Of a stretch of 39,959 nt of DNA, positions 10,248 to 19,606 are shown in pieces. The DNA comes from Stenotrophomonas acidaminiphila. GTDB lineage: Bacteria > Pseudomonadota > Gammaproteobacteria > Xanthomonadales > Xanthomonadaceae. The stretch lies in the NCBI RefSeq assembly GCF_001431595.1, contig NZ_LDJO01000015.1, positions 1 to 39,959 on the forward strand. The letters are read 5' to 3'. Every line of letters begins with the position of its first letter. The stretch's first letter is position 1. The notes under the pieces were generated by a model that saw only the letters and a list, made by a program, of their open reading frames with translations, did no database searches and was not told where the DNA came from. The translations under genes were made by a program, and so were the position numbers.

Positions 10248-10273
10248 CGTGGGAACGGCTGCAGCGGCGGGCT

Positions 10274-11956
10274 TCAGCCGGCCGGCGGCGCGTCGCGCAG
10301 TTCGCGGCGCAGGATCTTGCCGACGTTGGTCTTGGGCAGCTCCTTGCGGAACTCGACGATGCGCGGATGCTTGTAGCCGGTCAGGTTGGCGCGGGCGAAC
10401 TCCTTGACCTGCTCCTCGGTCAGGTTGGGGTCCTTCTTGACGATGACCACCTTGACCACTTCGCCGGATTTCTCGTTCGGCACGCCGACCGCGGCCACTT
10501 CCAGGACCCCGGGCATCATCGCGATCACGTCCTCGACCTCGTTCGGGTACACGTTGAAGCCGGACACCAGGATCATGTCCTTCTTGCGGTCGACGATGTA
10601 GAAGAAGCCCTTCTCGTCCATGCGCGCCATGTCACCGGTATGCAGCCAGCCGCCGGCATCCATCGCCTTGGCGGTCTCGTCCGGGCGGTGCCAGTAGCCC
10701 TTCATCACCTGCGGGCCGCGGATGCACAGCTCGCCGACTTCCCCGGCGGCCAGCATGTTGCCGTCGTCGTCCTTCACGCAGGCGTCGGTGGAGGAGATGG
10801 GCAGGCCGATGGCGCCGTTGTATTCGGCCAGGTCCAGCGGGTTGATGCAGGCCGCCGGCGAGGTTTCGGTCAGGCCATAGGCCTCCACCAGGGTGGTACC
10901 GGTGATCTTCTTCCAGCGCTCGGCCACCGCCCGCTGCACTGCCATGCCGCCGCCCAGGGTGACCTTGAGCGAGGAGAAATCCACGTCCTCGAAGCCCGGC
11001 GTGTTGAGCAGGCCGTTGAACAGCGTGTTCACGCCGGTGATGGCGGTGAAGCGGTTGTTGCGCAGTTCCTTGACGAAGCCCTTCATGTCGCGCGGATTGG
11101 TGATCAGGTGGTTCAGGCCGCCCAGTTTCATGAAGACCAGGCCGTTGGCCGTCAGCGCGAAGATGTGGTACAGCGGCAGCGCGGTGATGATCACCTCCTC
11201 GCCGGGCTTGACCCCCGAGGCGGAGATCCATGCCGAGGCCTGCTGCATGTTCGCCACCAGGTTGCGGTGGGTCAGCATGGCGCCCTTGGCCACCCCGGTG
11301 GTGCCGCCGGTGTACTGCAGGAAGGCGATGTCGTCGTGGTCGATCTCCACCGGCGGCATGGCATGGCGCGCGCCCAGGCGCAGCGCCTCGCCGAAGCGGA
11401 TCGTGCCCTTGATCCGGTAATCCGGCACCATCTTCTTGACGTACTTGAGTACGAAATTGACGATCGCCCCCTTGGGGAAGCCGAGCATGTCACCCAGCCC
11501 CGTGGTGATCACCTGCTTGACCGGGGTCTCGGCGATCACCTGCTGCACGGTGTCGCCGAAGTTGTCCACCACCACGAGCGCCGAGGCGCCGCAGTCGACC
11601 AGTTGGTGCTTCAGTTCGCGGGGGGTATAGAGCGGGTTGACGTTCACCACGGTCAGGCCGGCACGCAGGATGCCGAAGATGGCGATCGGGTACTGCAGGC
11701 AGTTGGGCATCATCACCGCCACGCGGTCGCCCTTCTTCAGCTGCAGCTCGCCCAGCAGGTAGGCGGCGAACCGGGTCACCAGGGCGTCGGTCTGCCCGTA
11801 GGTCAGCACCTTGCCGAAATTGGAGTAGGCGGGACGATCGCGGAACTTGGCCACGGAAGCATCGAATACCGCGGCGACGGAGCGGAACTCATCGACGTCG
11901 ATCTCGGCAGGCACGCCAGCGGGATAACTCTGCAGCCAGGGACGTTCCAGATTCAT
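10274..11956 (-). CDS. rpfB: RpfB, long-chain fatty acyl-CoA ligase involved in DSF turnover
   Basis: Activates free fatty acids, including the DSF signal, to CoA thioesters; in Xanthomonas this links DSF turnover with fatty acid use. The 560-residue length equals that known for X. campestris RpfB. It is an ANL-superfamily adenylating enzyme: P-loop [11 protein letters not shown] at 215-225, then YGLTETSP, then the hinge region with [20 protein letters not shown] and [16 protein letters not shown]. The C-terminal catalytic lysine is in [13 protein letters not shown]. The start is the ATG at 11956, with an excellent GGAGGGG box directly upstream; the frame is open further 5' but is not family-like. 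It is transcribed divergently from a small lipoprotein gene. Confidence 0.95.
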   Translation of the reverse strand: MNLERPWLQSYPAGVPAEIDVDEFRSVAAVFDASVAKFRDRPAYSNFGKVLTYGQTDALVTRFAAYLLGELQLKKGDRVAVMMPNCLQYPIAIFGILRAGLTVVNVNPLYTPRELKHQLVDCGASALVVVDNFGDTVQQVIAETPVKQVITTGLGDMLGFPKGAIVNFVLKYVKKMVPDYRIKGTIRFGEALRLGARHAMPPVEIDHDDIAFLQYTGGTTGVAKGAMLTHRNLVANMQQASAWISASGVKPGEEVIITALPLYHIFALTANGLVFMKLGGLNHLITNPRDMKGFVKELRNNRFTAITGVNTLFNGLLNTPGFEDVDFSSLKVTLGGGMAVQRAVAERWKKITGTTLVEAYGLTETSPAACINPLDLAEYNGAIGLPISSTDACVKDDDGNMLAAGEVGELCIRGPQVMKGYWHRPDETAKAMDAGGWLHTGDMARMDEKGFFYIVDRKKDMILVSGFNVYPNEVEDVIAMMPGVLEVAAVGVPNEKSGEVVKVVIVKKDPNLTEEQVKEFARANLTGYKHPRIVEFRKELPKTNVGKILRRELRDAPPAG

Positions 11957-12060
11957 TTTCCCCTCCAGGAAATGGTTGTGGTCTAGTTGGCATGGCGGCC
12001 GTGCGCCATGCTGGCCGTTACCGCAGCATACCGTCCAGAATGGAAAAGGCGAAGGGAGCA

Positions 12061-12504
12061 ATGATCCGAACGGTCTTCAATTGCGTGCGTATTGCATTGA
12101 TCGTGCTGGCCGTTGGCGCCTGCGCGCGGCAGGCCCCGGAGCAGCGCCTGCGCGACACGGTGGCGCGGATGCAGGCAGCGGTGGAGCAGGGCAAGCCGCG
12201 GGATTTCATGGCGGGCGTGGCTGCCGACTTCATCGGCAACGACAGCCTGGACCATGACGGCCTCGAGCGGCTGCTGCGCGGGCAGTTGTTGCTCAATGCC
12301 AGGGTGGGGGCACGCACCGGGCCGCTGCAGGTGACGATGGGACAGGGCGGTACCGCGACGGTGCGCTTCAGCGTGTTGCTCACCGGCGGTGACGGCCGTT
12401 TCCTGCCCGAGCGCGGGCAGTTGCAGCAGGTCAGCAGCCACTGGCGGGACAGGGACGGGCAGTGGCAGCTCTACAGCGCGACCTGGTCGCCGGCCGGGGA
12501 GTAG
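12061..12504 (+). CDS. Small predicted lipoprotein of unknown function
   Basis: A 147-residue protein with an N-terminal signal and lipobox (VGAC, lipidated Cys21). The mature part begins with a helix rich in charged residues ([18 protein letters not shown]). It continues with alternating strands ([30 protein letters not shown]) that resemble an NTF2-like cone fold. That fold call is inference from pattern only. The ATG at 12061 has a GGGAG box a few bases upstream. It is divergent from rpfB, with 104 bp between the starts. No enzyme motif is seen. Confidence 0.75.
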   Translation: MIRTVFNCVRIALIVLAVGACARQAPEQRLRDTVARMQAAVEQGKPRDFMAGVAADFIGNDSLDHDGLERLLRGQLLLNARVGARTGPLQVTMGQGGTATVRFSVLLTGGDGRFLPERGQLQQVSSHWRDRDGQWQLYSATWSPAGE

Positions 12505-12791
12505 CGCCGCCGCGGGAGAGGCGCGGGCCCGGTGGCCGGACGCCATCGCGCATCCGCTGGACGGGCGATCCGCTGCCGCACCGAGGCATGGCGGTGCCGG
12601 CACGGCACACCGGGGCGATGCTCAACAATCGCGGCGCGACGCGATGCCGGCGACGCGATTTCCTCCTTGGACAGCTACCTGAATGGCGCCCCGGCCGCGG
12701 GTGGCTTCGTCATGCGCCAATCGCGCCGGGCTGTTTATCCTGCCTGCGCAATCCACGCTGGCATGGCCGGCCCTAGACGGAGATTCCCCCG

Positions 12792-13490
12792 ATGAGCACC
12801 CGCACCGTTATCCGCAACCTTTCCATCGGCCTGGCAAGCGCCGCCGTGCTGTCTGCCTGCGCCACCGGCGGCTCCTATGTGCAGAGTGATCCGTACGGCA
12901 ATCCCACCCAGCAGCAGAACCGCACCGGCAAGGGTGCGCTGATCGGTACCGCCATCGGCGTGGCCGCCGGCCTGCTCAGCGGCGACAACGCCACCGAGCG
13001 CCGCCAGCGCGCCATGGTCGGCGCCGGCATCGGCGCGCTGTCAGGCGCGGCCATCGGCAACTACCAGGACCGCCAGGAGCGCGCCCTGCGCGAGCGCACC
13101 GCCAACACCGGCATCGACGTGCAGCGCCAGGGCGACAACATCACCCTGAACCTGCCCGACGGCATCACTTTCGACTTCAACAAGACCACGCTCAAGCCGC
13201 AGTTCTACGGCGCCCTCAACGGCGTGGCCGCGACCCTGGCCGAATACAACCAGACCATGATCGAAGTGGTCGGCCATACCGACAGCATCGGCACCGACGC
13301 GGTCAACAACCGCATCTCCAAGGAGCGCGCCGACGCCGTGGCCGCCTATCTCGCCGCGCAGGGCGTGCAGCGCGAGCGCATCGAGACCCTGGGTGCCGGC
13401 AAGAACTACCCGATCGCCAGCAACGATACCGATGCCGGCCGCGCGCAGAACCGCCGTGTCGAGATCCGCGTCATTCCGCTGCGTTCGTGA
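12792..13490 (+). CDS. OmpA-family lipoprotein with glycine zipper (YfiB/YiaD type)
   Basis: Predicted outer-membrane lipoprotein that binds peptidoglycan, 232 residues. The signal has a lipobox LSAC with Cys23. A glycine-zipper segment follows (about 50-95, GTAIGVAAGLLSG and GAGIGALSGAAIGN), which is typical of membrane-inserting helices. The C-terminal OmpA-like domain (about 120-228) shows the usual peptidoglycan-binding pattern VVGHTDSIGTDAVNNRISKERA and ends NRRVEIRV. A GGAGA box lies before the ATG. The 287-bp gap upstream, after the small lipoprotein, holds no gene I can support. A clear terminator follows. Confidence 0.9.
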   Translation: MSTRTVIRNLSIGLASAAVLSACATGGSYVQSDPYGNPTQQQNRTGKGALIGTAIGVAAGLLSGDNATERRQRAMVGAGIGALSGAAIGNYQDRQERALRERTANTGIDVQRQGDNITLNLPDGITFDFNKTTLKPQFYGALNGVAATLAEYNQTMIEVVGHTDSIGTDAVNNRISKERADAVAAYLAAQGVQRERIETLGAGKNYPIASNDTDAGRAQNRRVEIRVIPLRS

Positions 13491-13512
13491 CCGTCCTGTA
13501 GCCCCACCCCGG

Positions 13513-13542
13513 AAGAGCCGCGCATGCGGCTCTTTCCTTTTT
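13513..13542 (+). terminator. Rho-independent terminator after the OmpA-like gene
   Basis: A 9-bp stem (13513-13521 with 13526-13534), GCAT loop and a T-rich tail (CTTTTT at 13537-13542), 22 bp after the stop. The stem is symmetric, so it could also serve the convergent GGDEF gene, though the T-run favours the plus strand. Confidence 0.85.
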
Positions 13543-13560
13543 CGCCATGGGCATTAGCCC

Positions 13561-14571
13561 TCAGCCCAGGTCGTCGGCGATCACCACGCTGTTGCGGCCG
13601 TTGCCCTTGGCCAGGTACAGCGCCGCGTCGGCGCGCGAGAACCAGTCCTGCCAGTACTGTTCACCGGCGTACATGGCCGCGCCCAGCGAGATGGTGATGC
13701 CGCCGCCGGGACCGTGCAGCGACTGCTGGACCGATTCGCGCACCCGTTCGGTGAAGCTGGCCAGCGTCTCGCGGCTGCCGGCTTCGGCCAGGATCACGAA
13801 CTCCTCGCCGCCGAAGCGGAAGACCTTGTCCTGTTCGCGCAGCTCCAGCCGCAGGATCGCCGCCAGCTCGACCAGCGCATTGTCGCCGGCGGTATGCCCG
13901 TAATGGTCGTTGACGTCCTTGAAGTGGTCGATGTCCAGGATCACCAGTGCGCTCCGGAAGCGCCCGTTGCGGGCGCTGCCGATCTGCTGCATCAGGGTTC
14001 TTTCCAGCGCGCGGCGGTTGGGCAGGCCGGTCAGTTCGTCCAGCGAGGCCAGCAGCTCGAGCTGGGTGCGGTCGCCCTGCAGGCGCCGCGATAGGCGGAA
14101 GCCGAAGCCCATGATCAGTGCGATCACCAGCAGCGCCTGGGTATCGAGCGCCGGCGTGCGCAGCACGCCGGGGATGGCCAGCAGGCCTGCCAGCAGCAGC
14201 AGGTTCGCCGGCGTTGCGATGCGGTTGTGGACCAGGAAGAAATTGGCCATCAGCGCCAGCAGCGACCAGGGCAGGGCGCGGTGGCCCATTTCACCGGCGG
14301 CCAACAGGCAGCCGGCCACGTTCACCAGGCACAGCAGCAGGCCGGCGCTGGACAGGTGCGTGGCGCGCCTGTGTGCCAGCCAGGTGGCGACCGCGGCCGG
14401 TGCCGCGCAGGCCAGTGCCGCCAGCGACTGCAGCGGCAGCCGCTGCCACGCCAGCCAGGCGGCGAACACCATCAGTGCCAGCGTGGCGACCGGGGCGATG
14501 GTGCGCAGCGGTGCGCTGTGCAGCTCGCGCGGCAGCGAAGGGGGCGTCGGAGGTCCGGCGGCAGGTCTCAT
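13561..14571 (-). CDS. Membrane-bound diguanylate cyclase (GGDEF)
   Basis: Makes cyclic-di-GMP from two GTP at the inner membrane. The 336-residue protein has about six transmembrane helices (roughly 22-42, 47-66, 74-94, 99-115, 121-138, 143-160) and then a GGDEF domain. This has the nucleotide- and metal-binding segment ILDIDHFKDVND (213-222) and an active-site GGEEF at 254-258. An RxxD inhibitory site (REQD, 245-248) lies five residues upstream of GGEEF, so product feedback is expected. The N-terminus has no named sensor domain that I recognise. The start is taken as ATG 14571 (MRPAAG) because the longer frame upstream is not membrane-protein-like; no strong ribosome binding site is seen, so the start is uncertain. 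Confidence 0.88.
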   Translation of the reverse strand: MRPAAGPPTPPSLPRELHSAPLRTIAPVATLALMVFAAWLAWQRLPLQSLAALACAAPAAVATWLAHRRATHLSSAGLLLCLVNVAGCLLAAGEMGHRALPWSLLALMANFFLVHNRIATPANLLLLAGLLAIPGVLRTPALDTQALLVIALIMGFGFRLSRRLQGDRTQLELLASLDELTGLPNRRALERTLMQQIGSARNGRFRSALVILDIDHFKDVNDHYGHTAGDNALVELAAILRLELREQDKVFRFGGEEFVILAEAGSRETLASFTERVRESVQQSLHGPGGGITISLGAAMYAGEQYWQDWFSRADAALYLAKGNGRNSVVIADDLG

Positions 14572-14794
14572 GGCGTTGGCAACATAGCAAGTAAGAGGGC
14601 GTCGTTCTTTCACCCGGTGCGCATCTTCAGCATGCATTAGGCAGGCCGTCCGCCACGCGGCCCCATGGCGGTCGCGGCAGGTCCGCATCCGGCCATACCC
14701 CTTGCTTCCGGCCCATCCGTCGGCCGCCCGCGCGGTGCTAGATTCGGTTGCCACCGGCCTGCGGCCGGCGTCTTTCCAGCGCATGAGGGAAACC

Positions 14795-17278
14795 ATGAGC
14801 ATCCGTTGCAGCGTCTGGTCCGCGGCACTGGCCGCGACCGCCACCACCTTGCTGCTCAGCATGCCTGCGCATGCCGAATACGCCAAGCCACCGGCCGAAC
14901 TGTTGAAGGTATTGACGGCGCCGCCACCGCCGATGCCCAGCGTCGACCCCACCGGCAAGCGCCTGCTGCTGACCACCAGCCAGACCTATCCGTCGATCAG
15001 CCGGGTCGCACGGCCCTACCTGAAACTGGCCGGCCTGCGCCTGGAACCGGGCAACCGCAGCCGCCACGATACCCCGGGCGGCTACGGCATACCTGCCTGC
15101 GTCGCCGACTTCACCCTGGTGGACATCGCCAGTGGCGGGCAGGTCCGCGTGCCGCTGCCCGCCGATGCCTGTGCCGGCGGTGCGCTGTGGTCGCCGGACG
15201 GCCGGCGCTTCGCCTTCCAGAACGTGGTCGCCGATTCGGTGCAGCTGTGGGTCGGCGATGCCGCCAGCGGCCAGGTCCGGCAGATCCCCGGCGCACGCCT
15301 GAACCCCATGTTCGGCAGTACCGTGCAATGGCTGGACGGCGGCAACCGCCTGCTGGTCAAGCTGGTGCCGGCCAACCAGGGCCCGGTGCCGGCCGGTGAC
15401 GATGTCTATGGCCCGGACGTGCAGGAATCGCTCGGCGCCAAGGGCGAGAGCAGCACCTATGAAACCCGCGACACCCTGGCCAGCGCCCACGACGAGCGCC
15501 TGTTCGCCTACTACGGCCAGTCGCAGCTGGCGGTGGTCGATGCCGGCTCCGGTGCGGTCCGTCCGGTGGGCGCGCCGCAGTTGTACAACGGTGTCAACGG
15601 CGCACCCGATGGCGTGCACGTGCTCACCCAGACGCTCAGGCCGCCGTTCTCGCACGCGGTCACCTACCAGCGTTTCGCCTACGACGTGGACGTGCTGGAC
15701 CTGGCCACCGGCAGGCATGCGCGCATCGCCTCGCTGCCGCTGGCCGAGCGGGTGCCGGTGCACGGCGTGCCCGAAGGCCCGCGCGATTTCGACTGGCGCG
15801 CCACCGACCCGGCCACCCTGGTGTGGGCCGAGGCGCTGGACAAGGGCGACTGGAACGTCAGCGTGCCGCAGCGCGACCGGCTGATGCTGCAATCGGCGCC
15901 GTTCACCGACCCGCCGCGCGAGATCGCCCGCACCACCCAGCGCTTTGCCGGCTTCGACTGGACCGTGCAGCCGCGGCGCAGCTTCCTCAATGAGTACGAC
16001 GAGAACCGCCACTGGCGGCAGACCCGCATCGTCGACATTGATGACCCGAAGCAGGAAGCACGCCTGCTGTGGGACCTGTCCAGCGATGAGCTGTATGGCG
16101 ATCCCGGGAGCTTCGTCTACCAGCGCCTGGCCAATGGCGCGGTGGTGGTGCGCGAGGAAGACGGCAAGGTGTTCCTGCGCGGGCAGGGCAGTTCGCCGCA
16201 GGGCGACCGCCCGTTCCTCGACCGCCTGGACCTGGCCACGCTCAGGAGCGAGCGCCTGTTCCGCAGCGCGGCCGATGCCTATGACCAGTTCCTGGGATTC
16301 ACCGCCGAACCGGGCCGCTACCTCACCTGGCACCAGTCGGTGATCGACCCGCCCAATGCCTGGCTGCGCGAGCTGGGCGCGCGCGACGCCGCGGCGCGGG
16401 ACGGCGAGGCGCAGTACGCCGCCGAAGGCCGCCAGCTGACCCGTGTCGCCGACCCCACTCCGGAGGTGCGGCAGATCCAGAAGCGGCTGGTCACCTACAA
16501 GCGCGCCGACGGCATCGACCTGTCCTTCACCCTGTACACCCCGCCAGGCTACAAGGAAGGCCAGCGCCTGCCGGCCATCCTCTATGCCTATCCGGCCGAC
16601 TTCGCCAACAGCGCACAGGCCGGGCAGGTGTCCGGATCGCAGCAGACCTTCACCCGCCTGGCGCCGTACCGGCTGATGCTGCTGGCCGGCTACGCGATCA
16701 TCGACAATGCCTCGTTCCCCATTGTCGGTGACCCGAAGACGGCTTACGACACTTACCTGGAACAGCTCACCGCCGATGCCAGGGCCGCGGTGGACAAGGC
16801 CGTCGAGCTGGGCGTGGTGGACCGCAACCGCATCGGCGTCACCGGCCACAGCCACGGCGGCCTGATGACCGCCAACCTGATCGCCCGCACCGACCTGTTC
16901 AAGGCCGGCGTGGCCACCAGCGGCTCGTACAACAAGACCTTCACCCCGTTCGGCTTCCAGAACGAGCGCCGCTCGGTATGGCAGGCGCAGGACGTGTACC
17001 TGAAGGCCTCGCCGTACTTCCATGCCGACAGGATCAAGCTGCCGCTGCTGCTGGTGCACGGCGAGGACGATGCCAACCCCGGCACCGAACCGTTCCAGTC
17101 GCGCAAGCTCTACCAGGCGATCCGCGGCAATGGCGGCACCACCCGGCTGGTGATGCTGCCGCACGAACCGCACTGGTACACCGCGCTGGAATCCAATTCG
17201 CAGCTGGTGGCCGAAATGCTGGCCTGGTTCGACCGCTACGTGAAGAACGCACCGGCGCAGGCGGCATCCACCCGGTGA
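14795..17278 (+). CDS. Secreted S9-family serine peptidase (prolyl oligopeptidase type)
   Basis: An 827-residue exported peptidase. The signal peptide ends at AHA near residue 27. A long beta-propeller-like region (about 40-590, with blade segments such as LWSPDGRRFAFQNV) is followed by an alpha/beta-hydrolase catalytic domain. The nucleophile is Ser686 in GHSHGG, the acid is Asp758 or Asp759 in GEDDANPGT, and the base is in LPHEPHWY (His790 or His793). This layout fits the S9C/S9D branch (acylaminoacyl peptidases and glutamyl endopeptidases), which trims peptides in the periplasm or outside the cell. The start is ATG 14795, which has GAGGGA directly upstream; a second ATG four codons earlier overlaps that box. 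A terminator follows the stop. Exact substrate preference cannot be read from the sequence. Confidence 0.9.
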   Translation: MSIRCSVWSAALAATATTLLLSMPAHAEYAKPPAELLKVLTAPPPPMPSVDPTGKRLLLTTSQTYPSISRVARPYLKLAGLRLEPGNRSRHDTPGGYGIPACVADFTLVDIASGGQVRVPLPADACAGGALWSPDGRRFAFQNVVADSVQLWVGDAASGQVRQIPGARLNPMFGSTVQWLDGGNRLLVKLVPANQGPVPAGDDVYGPDVQESLGAKGESSTYETRDTLASAHDERLFAYYGQSQLAVVDAGSGAVRPVGAPQLYNGVNGAPDGVHVLTQTLRPPFSHAVTYQRFAYDVDVLDLATGRHARIASLPLAERVPVHGVPEGPRDFDWRATDPATLVWAEALDKGDWNVSVPQRDRLMLQSAPFTDPPREIARTTQRFAGFDWTVQPRRSFLNEYDENRHWRQTRIVDIDDPKQEARLLWDLSSDELYGDPGSFVYQRLANGAVVVREEDGKVFLRGQGSSPQGDRPFLDRLDLATLRSERLFRSAADAYDQFLGFTAEPGRYLTWHQSVIDPPNAWLRELGARDAAARDGEAQYAAEGRQLTRVADPTPEVRQIQKRLVTYKRADGIDLSFTLYTPPGYKEGQRLPAILYAYPADFANSAQAGQVSGSQQTFTRLAPYRLMLLAGYAIIDNASFPIVGDPKTAYDTYLEQLTADARAAVDKAVELGVVDRNRIGVTGHSHGGLMTANLIARTDLFKAGVATSGSYNKTFTPFGFQNERRSVWQAQDVYLKASPYFHADRIKLPLLLVHGEDDANPGTEPFQSRKLYQAIRGNGGTTRLVMLPHEPHWYTALESNSQLVAEMLAWFDRYVKNAPAQAASTR

Positions 17279-17307
17279 TCATGTCGCGCTGATCGTGCAG
17301 TACGGGA

Positions 17308-17330
17308 TGCCCGCGCATGCGGGCTTCTTT
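17308..17330 (+). terminator. Terminator after the S9 peptidase gene
   Basis: A 6-bp stem (17309-17314 with 17319-17324), GCAT loop and a T-rich tail TTCTTTATT, 30 bp after the stop. Confidence 0.7.
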
Positions 17331-17336
17331 ATTGCG

Positions 17337-17767
17337 CGCGGGGAGCGGCGCCAGCCGCACGCAGCCTGGCCCCTGAAGCGCCACGTCCGCGGCTCCACCC
17401 GTCCCACGCGCGTATCGGCGTGCGGACGGCGCGGACCGTACCCATAAGCTGCCGCGGGGCACCGCGCTGCCAGCGCAGGGCGTCGTCCTGGCGGGGTGGT
17501 CCGCATAAAGCGCGGGCTCCTTCGTCAGCCATCCCGGGCGACCTGTCGGTTTGCACGCGCAGTGGCGTAGACCCTTGCCGCCTGGCCGGGAGCGCAGCCG
17601 TCGCGGTTGCGTCGATGGGGCCGTCATGCCGGGTAGCGGAACCCCTTGTCATGGTCATTGATGACGCGCCAAGCGCAGCGTGGATCCCGGCGTTTGATCC
17701 CGATCAGTTCGATTTGGCCACAAGCGGTCATACTCATCTCGTCCATTGAAAATGACTGGGGTTCGTC
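17337..17767. other. Intergenic stretch without a supported gene
   Basis: About 430 bp between the peptidase terminator and the ferric-reductase-like gene. The short open frames here have composition like random high-GC sequence and no recognisable protein. The last 60 bp before the next start are clearly more AT-rich and probably hold its promoter, but I see no convincing pair of -35 and -10 boxes. No tRNA or repeat found. Confidence 0.5.
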
Positions 17768-19033
17768 ATGCGGCTGGGGTCGCGTTCACTGATCATTCCC
17801 GTGGTGATGGCCGGCTTCATCCTGCCGGCATTGGCGGTTCCCCGCGGCACCTGGCCGACAACGGCCATGCTCAGTCTGGGCTCGGGCGTCACCGCGGTCT
17901 CGCTGATGGCGCTGGCCGCGGTGCTCGGCGCACGCTGGAAGGCCGTCGAGTCGCTGTTCGATGGCCTGGACCGCGTCTACGAGACGCACAAGTGGCTGGG
18001 TGTGTGGGCGCTCGTGTTCGCCTCGATACACCTGGTCTTCAAGGCTGGTGTGCAGGAGTGGGAGGTGGCGCCGATCCTGGCCCTGCCCGGGCCTGTGACG
18101 CGCCTCGTCCGCCAGCTCAGCTTCGTGGCGATAATGCTGATCGTGCTGCTGGCACTGAACCGCAAGATCCCTTATCGCAGCTGGCGCTGGTGGCACAGGT
18201 TGTCGGGGCCGCTGTTCCTGATCGTGATCGCGCACTGGCTCAGCTTCAAGTCGCCCATCGTGCTGGGCAGCCCGGCCGGCGTGTGGCTGGCACTGCTGTC
18301 GCTGCTCGGCGTGGCGGCGGCGTTCTACAAGCTGCTGTTGTATCCGCTGTGGTCGCGGCATGCGCGCTACCGGCTGGATGCCGTGTCCTCGACCGGCAAC
18401 GCGGTCTATCTGCAGCTGCGGCCGGAGGGGAAGGCGATTCCGTTCCAGCCCGGCCAGTTCGCCTTCCTGTCGTTCGAGCAGGACGGCCTGCGTGAGCCGC
18501 ACCCCTTCACCATTGCCAGCGCGGGACGCACCGATGGAGGCATCGCCTTCATGGTACGTGCCCTGGGCGACTACACCGAGCGGTTGGTGCGCGAGGCAAG
18601 GCCAGGCTTGCTGGCGGAGGTATATGCACCGTTCGGCCGTTTCCTGCGGGAGCCGGGTGATGGCCCGGAAATCTGGATTGCCGGCGGCGTCGGCGTGACA
18701 CCGTTCATTTCCTGGCTGCAGGATGCCGATGCGGTCGGGCTGGAGCGGGTGACCTTCTTCCACTTCTACACGCCGGGACGTGAGCTTCCGGAGGTGCTGG
18801 ATCTACAGGGGCTGGCTGCGCGTCGCGGGGTCGAGCTGGTCGAGATCGCCAGCGGCCCGGGCGATGCCGGGTTCCGCGAACGCTTCGCCCAGTCGGTCGA
18901 GGGACGCGGCACATCGGCGCCGACGATCCATTTCTGTGGTCCCGCCGGACTGCTCAGGCAGGTACGCCAGTTGATGCGCGAAACCGGCGTGGCGGAAGAA
19001 CGCCTGCACCGTGAGCTGTTCGAGTTCCGTTGA
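17768..19033 (+). CDS. Ferric-reductase-like transmembrane flavocytochrome (FRD/NOX family)
   Basis: A 421-residue membrane oxidoreductase expected to move electrons from NAD(P)H through FAD and b-type heme across the inner membrane. The N-terminal half has about six membrane helices. It carries four well-placed histidines for two hemes: His74 and His88 (THKWLGVWALVFASIH) and His143 and His156 (WWHRLSGPLFLIVIAH). The C-terminal half is a ferredoxin-reductase module, with FAD motif HPFTIAS and NAD motifs IAGGVGVTPFISW and HFCGPAGL. The family includes ferric reductases and bacterial NADPH-oxidase-like enzymes; the electron acceptor cannot be told from the sequence. The start is the ATG at 17768; the ribosome binding site is weak (GGGG 7 bases upstream). 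It appears monocistronic. Confidence 0.9.
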   Translation: MRLGSRSLIIPVVMAGFILPALAVPRGTWPTTAMLSLGSGVTAVSLMALAAVLGARWKAVESLFDGLDRVYETHKWLGVWALVFASIHLVFKAGVQEWEVAPILALPGPVTRLVRQLSFVAIMLIVLLALNRKIPYRSWRWWHRLSGPLFLIVIAHWLSFKSPIVLGSPAGVWLALLSLLGVAAAFYKLLLYPLWSRHARYRLDAVSSTGNAVYLQLRPEGKAIPFQPGQFAFLSFEQDGLREPHPFTIASAGRTDGGIAFMVRALGDYTERLVREARPGLLAEVYAPFGRFLREPGDGPEIWIAGGVGVTPFISWLQDADAVGLERVTFFHFYTPGRELPEVLDLQGLAARRGVELVEIASGPGDAGFRERFAQSVEGRGTSAPTIHFCGPAGLLRQVRQLMRETGVAEERLHRELFEFR

Positions 19034-19606
19034 TGCCGCATGCAGCCCGGACAGGACATGCGTGTGGATGGCTTGACGGCAACGAGGTGTTGGTTCTCCG
19101 AACGGAGCGCCGATGAGCGCAATGACGGAACAACTGATCCCGTGCTGGGCCGTCCTGCGCAGGCAGGTGTTGGTCTGCGGGGAACATCCCGCGAAGGATG
19201 AAAGTGGTTGCGGGCGGTCGTCCGTCCGCCTGGATGCCGGCCGCGATCGAACGTCGTGTCGCGGGACCCAACAATCCGCAAGGGATGCGATGTGCGCGTT
19301 GGACATCGCGTCCTGGCAGACATGCTGACGACAACCTCTGCCGGTGTACTGCAGGCACCTGGAGCAGCGGGAGCGATCGATGCCGAATACCGGTCTTTCA
19401 TCACCCGCAATCGCCTCAGACAGGTTCGTGATGGCGTGTCGGGAATCTGCGCATTGCACGGTGAATTGCCGGATTGGAAGCATGATTCCAGCATGTTTTC
19501 GCATCTTCACAGTCCATCCACGTGTGCCAACATCAGCTGAAGCCGTGGTCATTGCTTCTGCGAAAAGGCCGCTATATTCCAAGCTCCCCGACCAAGCAGG
19601 AGTGGA
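19034..19606. other. Gene-poor stretch with lower GC
   Basis: About 570 bp between the flavocytochrome gene and the Lpp-like gene. By eye it is less GC-rich and lacks the codon bias of its neighbours. Several short frames exist (for example 19113-19328 on the plus strand), but none has a ribosome binding site, signal peptide or family resemblance. It could be a decayed gene, a small RNA locus or a long leader. The 3' end holds the likely promoter of the next gene. Confidence 0.5.
19552..19578 (+). promoter_or_regulatory. Candidate promoter of the Lpp-like gene
   Basis: TATATT (19573-19578) matches the -10 consensus at five of six positions in an AT-rich patch 28 bp before the start. The nearest -35-like box, TTGCTT (19552-19557), is at a short 15-bp spacing, so the -35 assignment is weak. 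Confidence 0.35.

Noticed and set aside
17695..17725. A GTTCGATT stretch like a tRNA T-loop
   Set aside because: The flanking bases do not pair to form a T-stem and no acceptor or anticodon stem is found.
19113..19328. A 71-codon open frame in the gene-poor stretch
   Set aside because: No ribosome binding site, no signal or domain, and competing frames of similar length on both strands.
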